Shown piece after piece: positions 1-5,952 of a stretch of 10,166 bases of DNA. The position numbers and the translations under genes are program-made. The notes beneath the pieces are model-generated. The model saw only the letters and a program-made list of their open reading frames with translations, was not told the DNA's origin and did not search any database. Source of the stretch: Baffinella frigidus (Eukaryota > Cryptophyceae > Cryptomonadales > Baffinellaceae); NCBI GenBank assembly GCA_026770585.1, contig MU646309.1, positions 1,759,921 to 1,770,086 on the forward strand. The letters run 5' to 3'. Numbering within the stretch: the first letter of the stretch is position 1; each line of letters starts with the position of its first letter.

Positions 1-178
1 GTGGGGTGTGGGGTTTGGGGTTTGGGGTTTGGGGTTTGGGGTTTTGGGTTTGGGGTGTGAGGTTTGGGGTTCAGGGTGTTGGGTGTGTTATTTAGGGTTA
101 AGGGTTTAGGGTTTAGGGTTCAGGGTTGAGGGTTTACGGGTTCAGGGTTCAGGGCTGAAGGCTTAGGGCTCAGGGGGG
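1..178 (+). repeat. Degenerate interstitial telomere-like repeat (G-rich strand)
   Basis: The window opens in a run of TTTGGGG units (about positions 12-50) that grades into TTTAGGG, TTCAGGG and GCTTAGGG variants by about 178. The G-rich strand is on plus. TTTAGGG is the plant and algal type of telomere repeat, but this copy is heavily diverged and is followed by ordinary sequence, so it is interstitial and not a live chromosome end. The array may extend left of the window. Confidence 0.85.
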
Positions 179-179
179 C

Positions 180-442
180 GACAAGGCGTCATCCCAATGG
201 ATACCCCCCTCGAACCCAGCGAGGTTGCTTCTGACATCGAGGAGAGATTACTGTGCTCAACTGCCGACGGTGACAGAAGTAACTCTGAACGAACCCGGAG
301 CCATCTTTACAGGGGCTCGCTCCGAGGCGGGCCCACCGGAGATGACTGTACAGGAATCGTGGGGAAGACTGAGGACGAGAGCTGTTTGCGCTGAGGATCG
401 CAGAGCCGTTTCTGGGAAAGAGGGGGGGGCGGGTACTAGACC
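180..442 (+). other. Open but unassigned stretch; possible exon
   Basis: Two plus-strand frames stay open through most of this stretch (197-394 and 225 onward). The second has a balanced composition, but it runs straight into palindromic element A at 445, so it cannot be a conserved coding end as it stands. I recognise no family, see no convincing splice pair, and treat it as unassigned. It could be an old exon interrupted by the repeat. Confidence 0.15.
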
Positions 443-444
443 TA

Positions 445-763
445 GCTCTGTCGCAGTCTATTTGGGCTCACCGATTTGGTGCCTACCAATGTGGTGATCA
501 CGGGCCATTTTCCGCTGCAAAGTTGACGGATGTGAAAGTTGACGGATGTGTACCGCGCACCCAGCAAGTCAACCTGAGAATAGTCAGACAACGCGAGTGA
601 GGCAGAGGTAGTACACCGCAGCGTAGTCTCGCTCTGCCTCCCTCGGGTTCACCGACTATTCGCAAGTTGACATGCTGGGTTTACGGTACAAACCCGTTAA
701 CTTTGGAGCAGGAAAAATCCCGAGCGCACCAAATTGATGAGCCCAAATAGACTGAGACAGAGC
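445..763. mobile_element. Palindromic MITE-like element A, TA-flanked
   Basis: The left end (GCTCTGTC.CAGTCTATTTGGGCTCA, from 445) recurs inverted at the right end (to 763). The match continues inward through the AAGTTGACGG / CCGTTAACTT blocks to the GAGGCAGAG / CTCTGCCTC pair at 599-607 and 632-640, so nearly the whole element is one imperfect foldback. TA sits directly outside both ends (443-444 and 764-765), as expected for Tc1/mariner-mobilised MITEs. A 16-nt block (AAGTTGACGGATGTG) is duplicated in tandem in the left arm. There is no coding capacity. A right-arm half copy is present at 1684-1803 and a fragment at 5350-5398. Confidence 0.8.
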
Positions 764-765
764 TA

Positions 766-978
766 CCACTCGAGGCTAGAAATGGGATTATTTAAAATGT
801 GGGGTTGTTAAATTTAGTACCAGGCACGGGCGGGTGTGGTCACGTTGCTGAGGGGATTCCCCCCAGGAACGTGACCAACCGCCCCTGTTTGTGTGAAAAT
901 TACTACATACCTCTTTTTTTTTCTTCACTTGTAAAAACATCCCTGTTTTAAAATAGTCATATTTCTAGCCTCGAGTGG
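766..978. mobile_element. Palindromic MITE-like element B, TA-flanked
   Basis: The ends CCACTCGAGGCTAGAAAT (766) and ATTTCTAGCCTCGAGTGG (to 978) are perfect inverted copies, and the match continues into TTTAAAA blocks. The centre holds a second inverted pair, GGTCACGTT and AACGTGACC (838-846 and 868-876). TA lies outside both ends (764-765 and 979-980). The left TA is the same TA that ends element A, so A and B share one dinucleotide. It contains TGAAAATTACTACA (894-907), also found in element C. Confidence 0.85.
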
Positions 979-998
979 TATGTAGTGGCTAGACCTTA

Positions 999-1122
999 TC
1001 CGGGAACAAGTATTTTTCTTTTAAAAGCTGGCAATGAAAATTACTACACAACTGGTCACGTCCGAAGCAATTGGGTGGTAATTTTCGTACGGATTTTTAA
1101 AAGAAAAATACTTGTTCCCGGA
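999..1122. mobile_element. Palindromic MITE-like element C with perfect 32-nt arms
   Basis: Positions 995-1026 and 1095-1126 are perfect 32-nt inverted copies (starting CTTATCCGGGAACAAG). The foldback continues imperfectly through GAAAATTACTACACAA and TTGGGTGGTAATTTTC. If TA (997-998 and 1123-1124) is the target duplication, the element is 999-1122. Perfect arms suggest it is younger than its neighbours, or that the arms have been kept alike by conversion. Confidence 0.85.
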
Positions 1123-1126
1123 TAAG

Positions 1127-1347
1127 ACCTCTGCGTTGGACGGCAGCTCCGCACCCCCGGGGAGCTCCACCAGCTGCCTGCCGACGAGAGGAAATCGTTA
1201 CAAGGTTATGAGCCTCAAAGCAAGGTTATGAGCCTCAAAGCACGGCGAGCTGCGTGTTTCCATAGCATCTGTTACCGTGTCATGAAACAACTATGCAGAA
1301 AATAGACAGAAGACTGCCAGACACCGCATCGTATCGCTCTCCCGTGA
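1127..1347. other. Intergenic stretch with a 20-nt tandem duplication
   Basis: There is no gene here that I can support. The one clear structure is a perfect tandem duplication of CAAGGTTATGAGCCTCAAAG at 1201-1220 and 1221-1240. A GC-rich patch with GGAGCTCC lies near 1160-1185. Confidence 0.6.
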
Positions 1348-1461
1348 TGCCTAAACCCTGAAACCTGAACCCTGAACCGTCAACCCTGAACCCTGAACCC
1401 TGAACCCTGAACCCTGAACCCTGAACCCTACACCCTGACACCTACACCCTACACCCTAACC
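1348..1461 (-). repeat. Interstitial telomere-like repeat (C-rich strand on plus)
   Basis: The array is mainly CCCTGAA units, with CCCTAAA, CCCTACA and CCCTGACA variants. The TGA-containing variant is homogenised over about six consecutive units (1380-1430), which points to local slippage or unequal exchange after the array was formed. Its orientation is opposite to the array at 1-178. Confidence 0.85.
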
Positions 1462-1683
1462 AGACTCCAGATCCGATGCGCTGCTCGGTTGGTGAGCGGT
1501 CTCATGTGAAAGCAGATTCAGTCTCACTCGCTGTTGTGCCATGCTAGGGGTGGTTTGTTTTACCGCGGTCAAGCTACATTGGGGCAAAGAGAGAAAACCC
1601 ACGCGCACCACTCAGGAACGAAATCGGGACCTCGCATTGGATCCCCAGATCCCTAGTGAAGTCCTAAATTTAGCTCCGCCGCA
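1462..1683. other. No feature recognised
   Basis: This stretch lies between the second telomere-like array and the half copy of element A. A plus-strand frame is open from 1541, but its downstream half is repeat sequence and its upstream half resembles nothing I know. No splice pair or hairpin stands out. Confidence 0.4.
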
Positions 1684-1803
1684 TTCGGGTTGGCCGACTT
1701 TTCTCAAGTCAACACGCTGGTGTCTGGTACAAATTCGTCAACTTTGGCCGGAAAAGAGCCCGGGCTCACCAAATTTGTGCGCCCAAATCAACTGAGACAG
1801 AGG
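1684..1803 (+). repeat. Solo right half of element A
   Basis: It aligns end to end with the right arm of element A (about 641-763). Shared blocks are CGGGTT..CCGACT, AAGT.AACA.GCTGG, GGTACAAA..CGT.AACTTTGG, CACCAAATT and CCCAAAT..ACTGAGACAGAG. It stops at the same terminal GACAGAG followed by TA (1804-1805). The left arm is absent, so it is a half-element left by deletion or a related single-arm repeat. Confidence 0.75.
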
Positions 1804-1944
1804 TATTCGTCCGTGAGGGAGTTCACCTTAGCCCGGAGGCGAACGAGAGGCTTGCTGCGATCCCCGCTCCCGCGCCGTCCCCTGCTGGATCGCGAGGGGG
1901 GTCGGCATCCCTCCGCACGACGGTGCTGCAGCGTGTGGCATAGC

Positions 1945-2125
1945 ACCATAGTGTGTTACATTGAGTAGTGGTGCTACCAGATCGCTTCCCCCCATTGGGG
2001 AGGCATCAGCCTTCAGCACGATGCTGCTGCGACCTTGATTCATACCAACACGGCCGTCATGTACGCGCCCCCACCATAGTGTGTCGAATTGAATAGGTTT
2101 CATAATAGATCGCTTCCCCCCATTG
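1945..2125. repeat. Two copies of a block 128 bp apart
   Basis: ACCATAGTGTGT at 1945-1956 recurs at 2073-2084, and GATCGCTTCCCCCCATTG at 1980-1997 recurs at 2108-2125. Both pairs are exactly 128 bp apart, with partly matching sequence between (ATTGAGTAG and ATTGAATAG). This is an eroded tandem duplication with a unit near 128 bp. On minus the second block reads MGGSDL in an open frame, but I do not take that as coding. Confidence 0.7.
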
Positions 2126-2276
2126 AATTGTCCTGGGGTGCAAATGAGGTGTGGCAGGTGTGCCCTTCTAGAGAGAGTTTATTGATGACAAGACCAGCAT
2201 GACCACATTCTAAGACCCCCTGCAGGGTTTTTGGTACTACCCTCCTGTGTACCGCGCGGGGTTGGTCCTGACTCAC

Positions 2277-2887
2277 CGGCGGGGAGCTCAGGCGGGCCGG
2301 CACTGTAGGACCCGCACTGAAAGTAGGTGAACCTGTGTCGCAGGGAGGCAGGTCATGGGTTGCGCAGGGAGGACACGATAGGGCTTGCGGTCAACGAGGT
2401 GGGAGGAAGCGCGACGGGAGGAGAAGCGGGGCCCCTACCCGTCATTTCCGCGGTTATGGTAGTATCCCCGGTCCTTGATCCCTTGAACTGCGCCACCGCA
2501 CGCCCGCATCACCTCCTCAACATCCACGCCCTCGGCTCCTGCGCGAGGCGCAGAGGTCAGCCGAATCCGAACACCCGCCATCCGAATCCTCTTCACGATG
2601 GAGTTTGTTTGGGCAATAATGATTGCAGCACCTTCAGAAGCCCGCAGCGGCAGCCACTGGCCGACAAGCGCGTCACAGAACGTGTCGAAGCGCGGCGCGG
2701 ACGCGCCCGCTCGCGCAGACTCCGGCGCCACCCTGTAGCTAGGACGTAGACTCAGAGCGCAGCGCCCCTGTCGGCAGGAGGCTCGAGCTGCGCCGGGGAA
2801 CAATCGAGCAGACCCGGGGAGCAGGGTGTAGCTGGAGACCAAGCGGAGCGCCAGCAGCGGTGCCACACAGCGGGTGAAAAAGCCCAT
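2277..2887 (-). CDS. Conserved plastid-targeted algal protein, possibly CpcT/CpeT-like; three exons seen, 3' end open
   Basis: The proposed exons on minus are 2887-2632, 2538-2439 and 2332-2277, joined across GT-AG introns of 93 and 106 nt. The spliced frame stays open for about 138 residues. Start: ATG at 2887-2885. Residues 1-30 form a signal-peptide-like stretch (MGFFTR, then a hydrophobic run rich in L, V and A). About 30-65 is rich in A, R, S and P, like a transit peptide, so entry into a secondary plastid is inferred. The mature part begins near FDTFCDALVGQW, then VEEVMRACGGAVQG, YYHNRGNDG, and across the second junction FTYFQCGSYSAGP. I recall this EVMR.CGGAVQG ... NR..DGF.YF.CGSYS.GP pattern from chromist algal proteins that may be CpcT/CpeT-type bilin lyases (chromophore attachment to phycobiliproteins). 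That assignment is from memory and weak. A third donor (GCCG then GTGAGT at 2276) implies more exons toward lower coordinates that I could not fix. An AATAAA lies at 2183-2178 on minus. The gene is divergent from the WD40 gene. Confidence 0.55.
2333..2438 (-). other. Intron 2 of the minus-strand conserved gene (106 nt)
   Basis: The donor is GACGG then GTAGGGG (starts at 2438) and the acceptor is CTGCGACACAG (ends at 2333). The frame has a stop codon straight after the donor (GGG TAG), so the conserved reading can continue only by splicing. The joined codon GG+G gives NDG followed by FTYFQCGSYSAGP, which continues the family pattern. Confidence 0.55.
2539..2631 (-). other. Intron 1 of the minus-strand conserved gene (93 nt, in frame)
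   Basis: The donor is GAAG then GTGCTG (intron starts at 2631). The acceptor is CTGACCTCTGCGCCTCGCGCAG (ends at 2539), with a CTGAC branch-like motif about 20 nt before the AG and a pyrimidine-rich tract. The length is a multiple of three with no stop, so retention would add 31 residues and a naive reading would miss it. Splicing joins RASE directly to GAEGVDVEEVMR. Confidence 0.5.
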
Positions 2888-3225
2888 CCCGAGGAAAATC
2901 CAAATCCAGATTTGACCAGGAGAAAAAAAGAAATTAAAATGGTCAAAAAGTTGTCCTTCGAAAGGTAAGCTCCATTCATTATAAGCTCCAGACAAACAGG
3001 GCAGGAGGGGGGGCTCTCGGTCCTCGCCGTTCGACGTGCTTGACCTCGTGGAGGGCAGAAGGCTGCTTCTCGTCGCTGGAAGGTCGAGACGCTGGCCCGC
3101 ACTACGCTGAGTGTCTTCCAGAGGCAGCAGGGGGGAACGGCTGTTTCTCGCCAGGCAGGTGCATCTCACTGAGGACGTCTCGATTCGTGTGGGTCGATGC
3201 GCCTACCCACAGAGCAGAGAGAGAT

Positions 3226-3486
3226 TTTCTTGCCTGTAAGATCTTGGTTTGCACGTGCCCGTGAGAGCTTTGTTTTGCTTGCCCGTGAAAGCTTTGTGTG
3301 TCCGAGATGGCGTTGCGTGTCTGTGAAAAGCTTTGCTTGCGAGAGCTGTGCTTGCGTGCGAGAGCCTTGATTGCCTGTGATAGCTTTGCCTGTACAAGCT
3401 TTGCTTGCCTGTGATAACTTTCCGTGCCCGTTATTTCTTTGCTTGCCTGTGAGATCGTTGCGTGAACTTGAGAGATGTGATTGCCC
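3226..3486. repeat. 19-20-nt minisatellite, unit near CTTGCCTGTGAGAGCTTTG
   Basis: About fourteen imperfect copies lie head to tail, for example at 3254, 3279, 3317, 3370, 3404 and 3442. Each is built from a TTGCC(T/C)GTGA block followed by (A/T)AGCTTTG. The unit length is not a multiple of three. The array fills the region just upstream of the first recognisable WD40 exon, and its last degenerate copy merges with the candidate acceptor CCCGCAG at 3489. The long minus-strand frame across it is rich in S, Q, A and K and is a by-product of the repeat. Confidence 0.8.
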
Positions 3487-3489
3487 GCA

Positions 3490-4687
3490 GAGACGTGAGA
3501 GCGTTCTACCGGTCTGGAAAAGGGATGACCTCCTGGTCTGGAGTAGGGATGCTCGCGGTGGGGACCGCGGATGGGCGCCTTCACCTCGTGGACCCGGCGA
3601 CCGGGATTCTGCGCTGGACAGTACAGAGTTCCGCGGAAAGCGTATATCCTGGGGGACAAACCACAGGGCTGGCTTCGCAAAAGGTTCAGCGATGTCATCA
3701 TCGGGGGAAATCGTGGCCAGCATAGCTGACTGCGAGGGGCACTGGAACCTCTGGGAAAGCGAGAGTGGGGTCAAGTGCATGCGCGGAGCCAGGCACGACG
3801 GAAAAGGGGACTGCACCTGCACAGTGCCAGCAGACCCCGGGTTTCGCGAGCCGGTGGAGGAAGGGTGTCCGGTACAAGCGCACTCTGCGACATTGAATGC
3901 GGTGGCGTTCTCGCCGTGCGGACGCAAGCTCGCCACGGGAGCTGTCGACTGCGCGGTGGTCCTGTGGGATGTCGCGACCGGGAAGGGGGAACACGTGATG
4001 CTCGGGCACACACAGACTGTCGAGACAGTAACGTTTTCAGCTGATTCGAAAAGGCTGGCGAGCGGGAGCTGGGACCGTTCCATTCGCATATGGGACACAA
4101 CGACGGGCGGGTCACTCCGCACGATACCACAGGCTCACGATTCTACAAATCCTGCAGGTCCTTTAGGCCAGATAACATGGTCCCCGTCGTTCGAATTGCG
4201 CTTTTCTCCGACAGAAAGTGGCAGGCTCTTGTACTCGTCCCTTTCGAAAGGGTTGAAAGTGTGGGACGTCGACAGCGGCGAGATCATCAACAGTTTCGAA
4301 GCGAGCCGGTTCGCGGAGTGGTCACCAGACGGACGCACCATCGCAACTGCCAGCGCCGACTCTAACTTGCAAGTTATCAACGCTGAGTCGGGCGAATTGT
4401 CATTCGAAATGCTTGGCGGCCAAGGTTCCGTTTGCAACGCCTCTTTTTCAGTCGACGGGAGCAAACTCGCCTCGGACTCCCTGGACCCAGCAGGCACCTG
4501 CAACGTGTGGTCTCTGTCGAACGGAGAGCTCCTCTGCACCATCGAGCTGGGGTGGTCACCCGTTCTGTCCCTCTTCTGGGGGCGCGACTGGGTGTGGGAC
4601 ACGCAAAGTGCGTTGGCTTTCGCGATGGGGCACCACCCACAGCTCGGGGCGGGGTCGCAGGTGCAGGTTTTCGACCCTGAACCCTAA
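3490..4687 (+). CDS. WD40 beta-propeller protein, interrupted frame
   Basis: WD40 proteins act as scaffolds for complexes; the partner here is unknown. Blade-like repeats in order: MLAVGTADGRLHLVDPATG (about 3549-3605), SSSGEIVASIADCEG..NLWES (3695-3765), NAVAFSPCGRKLATGAVDCA then VVLWD (3898-3975), VETVTFSADSKRLASGSWDR then SIRIWD (4020-4098), FSPTESGRLLYSS..KGLKVWD (4204-4270), FAEWSPDGRTIATASADS (4312-4365), ASFSVDGSKLASDS...NVW (4440-4512), and a last blade GSQVQVFD ending at 4675. The first repeat is in a different frame from the rest. The switch lies between about 3630 and 3690, and a 56-nt GT-AG intron (3628-3683) would bridge it. The unspliced frame stops at 4685-4687 inside telomere-type repeat. 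The true end is probably beyond, via the intron at 4667-4889. The 5' end is unresolved: ATG 3525 or an upstream exon joined at 3490. A damaged gene is possible. Confidence 0.75.
3628..3683 (+). other. Candidate 56-nt intron in the WD40 gene
   Basis: Removing GTTCCGCGG...CAAAAG (3628-3683) joins TGG ACA GTA CAG A to GT TCA GCG ATG. This moves the reading exactly from the frame of the first WD repeat to that of the second, giving WTVQ-SSAM-SSSGEIV. The boundaries lie in a short direct similarity (AGTTCCGCG and GGTTCAGCG). The spliced blade would be a few residues short. A GC-AG variant starting at 3640 (44 nt) also fits the frame, as would a plain frameshift. Confidence 0.35.
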
Positions 4688-4889
4688 AACCCAAACCCCA
4701 ACCCAAACCCCCAAATCCTAAACCCTAAACCCTAAACCCCAGACCCTAAACTCTAAACCCTAAACCCTAAACCCTAAAGCCTTAACCCTTAACCCTAAAC
4801 CCTCAGCCCTCAGCCCTCAGCCCTCAACCCTCAACCATAAACCATAAACCATAAACCATCAACTCTAACCCCCAAACTCTCAAGTGCAG
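4667..4889 (+). other. Telomere-repeat array forming a candidate phase-0 intron
   Basis: The donor is GTGCAG then GTTTTCGACC (4667). The acceptor is CAAGTGCAG (to 4889) followed by GCTTTCGACC. The exon/intron edge is repeated at both sides: GGTGCAGGTTTTCGACC at 4660-4676 and AGTGCAGGCTTTCGACC at 4883-4899, 15 of 17 bases alike. Splicing joins ...GSQVQ to AFDLELK, in frame. A CTCTAAC branch-like motif lies at 4864-4870, about 20 nt before the AG. The interior, about 4675-4880, is almost entirely CCCTAAA repeat and variants. Confidence 0.5.
4675..4880 (-). repeat. Interstitial telomere repeat (C-rich strand on plus)
   Basis: Canonical CCCTAAA units at about 4719-4780 give way to blocks of homogenised variants: CCCTCAG in about four copies (4798-4826), CCCTCAA in two, and ATAAACC in about three (4837-4858). 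Blocks of one variant imply local expansion inside the array. The array also supplies the stop codon that ends the unspliced WD40 frame (GAACCCTAA). Confidence 0.9.
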
Positions 4890-5081
4890 GCTTTCGACCT
4901 AGAGCTGAAGCATACCTTCACATGCCTGATGAGGATACTACGGGGGAGGCTAGGGTGGTTTCTTGGAGCCCTTTTTACCCATATCCTGCGGTTACTTTTC
5001 CGTCAAAGTCAATTATTTGTGGGCATTTCCGGCAACTTTTGCCGATTTCAAGGGAAAATAATAGATGGACGCAGGGCGTAA
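4890..5081 (+). CDS. Candidate next exon(s) of the WD40 gene
   Basis: After the telomere-repeat intron, AFDLELKHTFTC continues in frame and stays open to TAA at 5079-5081. From 4922 onward a different frame (offset by two) reads DTTGEARVVSWSPF. This resembles the start of another WD repeat better than the hydrophobic, R/L-rich text of the nominal frame. So there may be a further small intron or a frameshift near 4910-4930. The exact exon end is not determined. Confidence 0.3.
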   Translation, partial: AFDLELKHTFTCLMRILRGRLGWFLGALFTHILRLLFRQSQLFVGISGNFCRFQGKIIDGRRA

Positions 5082-5183
5082 AACGACACCTACCCCTCCC
5101 GCGTAGTACCCTTCAGCCGGTTTCTGCCGCGATCTTCTGCACCGGTGGGGCTGAATGTGATCCGAAAGGAAGCATGGCTTTTC

Positions 5184-5337
5184 TGCAGAACCAGTTCCGG
5201 TGTCCGCGTATGTTGAGACCTCGAAGAACCTGAAGGAACTAAAGGACCTAAAGGACCTAAAAGGACCTAAAGGTTTGTTAGGTCCTTGAGGTTCTTCGAG
5301 CTCCCATCATTGGCGGACACTGAAACTGGTGTTGTAG
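5184..5337. mobile_element. Palindromic element J with a tandem-repeat loop
   Basis: The left arm from about 5184 (AACCAGTTCCGGTGTCCGC ... CTCGAAGAACCTGAAGG) recurs inverted at the right (CCTTGAGGTTCTTCGAG ... GGCGGACACTGAAACTGGT, to about 5337). The arms are about 55 nt and imperfect. The loop is a short tandem array of AAAGGACCTA units (5238-5272). It has no coding capacity. No clear target duplication is visible. Confidence 0.7.
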
Positions 5338-5349
5338 AACCTTGGAGTG

Positions 5350-5398
5350 GGAAAGAGCCCAGGCTCACTAAATTAGTGAGCCCAAATAGACTGAGAGA
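5350..5398 (+). repeat. Terminal fragment of the element A family
   Basis: The sequence GGAAAGAGCCCAGGCTCACT followed by AAATTAGTGAGCCCAAATAG and ACTGAGAGAG matches the right tip of element A (about 705-760) and of the copy at 1684-1803. It includes a hairpin GCTCACTA-AAT-TAGTGAGC at 5362-5380. Confidence 0.65.
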
Positions 5399-5427
5399 GT
5401 GCCAGGACATCCAATTTGGTGACCCCA

Positions 5428-5486
5428 AAGAGAGAGAGAGAGAGAGAGAGAGAGGGACAGAGAGCGCGCGAGCGAGAGAAAGTGAG

Positions 5487-5533
<47 letters not shown>

Positions 5534-5554
5534 GAGAGAGAGAGAGAGAGAAAG
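5428..5554. repeat. (GA)n microsatellite with GC interruptions
   Basis: An almost pure AG dinucleotide run is broken by GAGCGAGCG patches. All plus-strand reading through it is R, E and S low complexity. A similar decamer, C(C/T)AGGACATC, sits on both sides (about 5402-5411 and 5557-5566). Confidence 0.9.
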
Positions 5555-5610
5555 ACCTAGGACATCACTGAGGTGTTGGAGCCACGTCGACTTGGTCCTT
5601 CCCGTTCAAG

Positions 5611-5796
5611 CGGATGGGGGAATCCAGGGTGGGGGGGGGCAGGATAGAAGGAGTGGTGAAAGGGAGAAGTAGCGGGGGGGCGGAGAGACTGGGGGGTGGG
5701 CGGACGGCGTGGGGGGGGGAGAGAGAGTGATGCCTTTATTGAACTGGTGACCGAAAAAGGAACTTAAACGTGGGAGGGAGGGAGGGAGGGAGGGAC
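5611..5796. repeat. G-rich tract with many G-runs
   Basis: Repeated runs of four to nine G (for example near 5629, 5673, 5690 and 5711) end in a perfect GGGA tandem at about 5771-5794. The plus strand could form G-quadruplexes. No gene seen. Confidence 0.7.
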
Positions 5797-5846
5797 GACG
5801 TTGGGGTGCAGTGTGTTTGCCCTGCCGCTCACTCACTCTTTGGGTA

Positions 5847-5950
5847 ACCTCGCTCATAAGAAAACGCCCCCCCCTAGGACCCAACGGTAGGCCTGTGCCT
5901 AGGGTCGTACGGTGGTCCTAGGGGGGGGGGGCATTTCCTTATGAGCGAGG
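5847..5950. mobile_element. Palindromic MITE-like element D, TA-flanked
   Basis: The ends ACCTCGCTCATAAG (5847) and CTTATGAGCGAGG (to 5950) are inverted copies. Poly-C and poly-G stretches and CCTAGGACC / GGTCCTAGG continue the match inward. TA lies outside both ends (5845-5846 and 5951-5952). A lone copy of the same end lies at 7863-7882. From memory, the translation of this end (GTSLIRK) recurs in predicted proteins of cryptophyte-like assemblies, which would mean a high-copy family; unverified. Confidence 0.8.
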
Positions 5951-5952
5951 TA

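Noticed and set aside
1541-1795. 84-codon plus-strand frame as a gene
   Set aside because: Its 3' half is the solo arm of element A and no homology or splice structure supports the rest.
2327-2749. 140-codon plus-strand frame
   Set aside because: It is antisense to the exons of the minus-strand gene, which has splice signals and a conserved-looking core.
3226-3486. CRISPR array
   Set aside because: Copies are contiguous and imperfect with no unique spacers, and the window is eukaryotic in character.
3102-3701. 199-codon minus-strand frame with Q/A/K/S repeats
   Set aside because: The repeat pattern follows the 19-nt DNA minisatellite and the rest is antisense to the WD40 exon.
3166-4122. 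318-codon open frame on minus
   Set aside because: It is antisense to the WD40 repeats and the minisatellite. Its composition is P/S/R-rich with no family features, while the plus strand reads clear WD blades.
5286-5672. R/E-rich plus-strand frame
   Set aside because: It is a translation of the GA microsatellite and adjacent G-rich tract.
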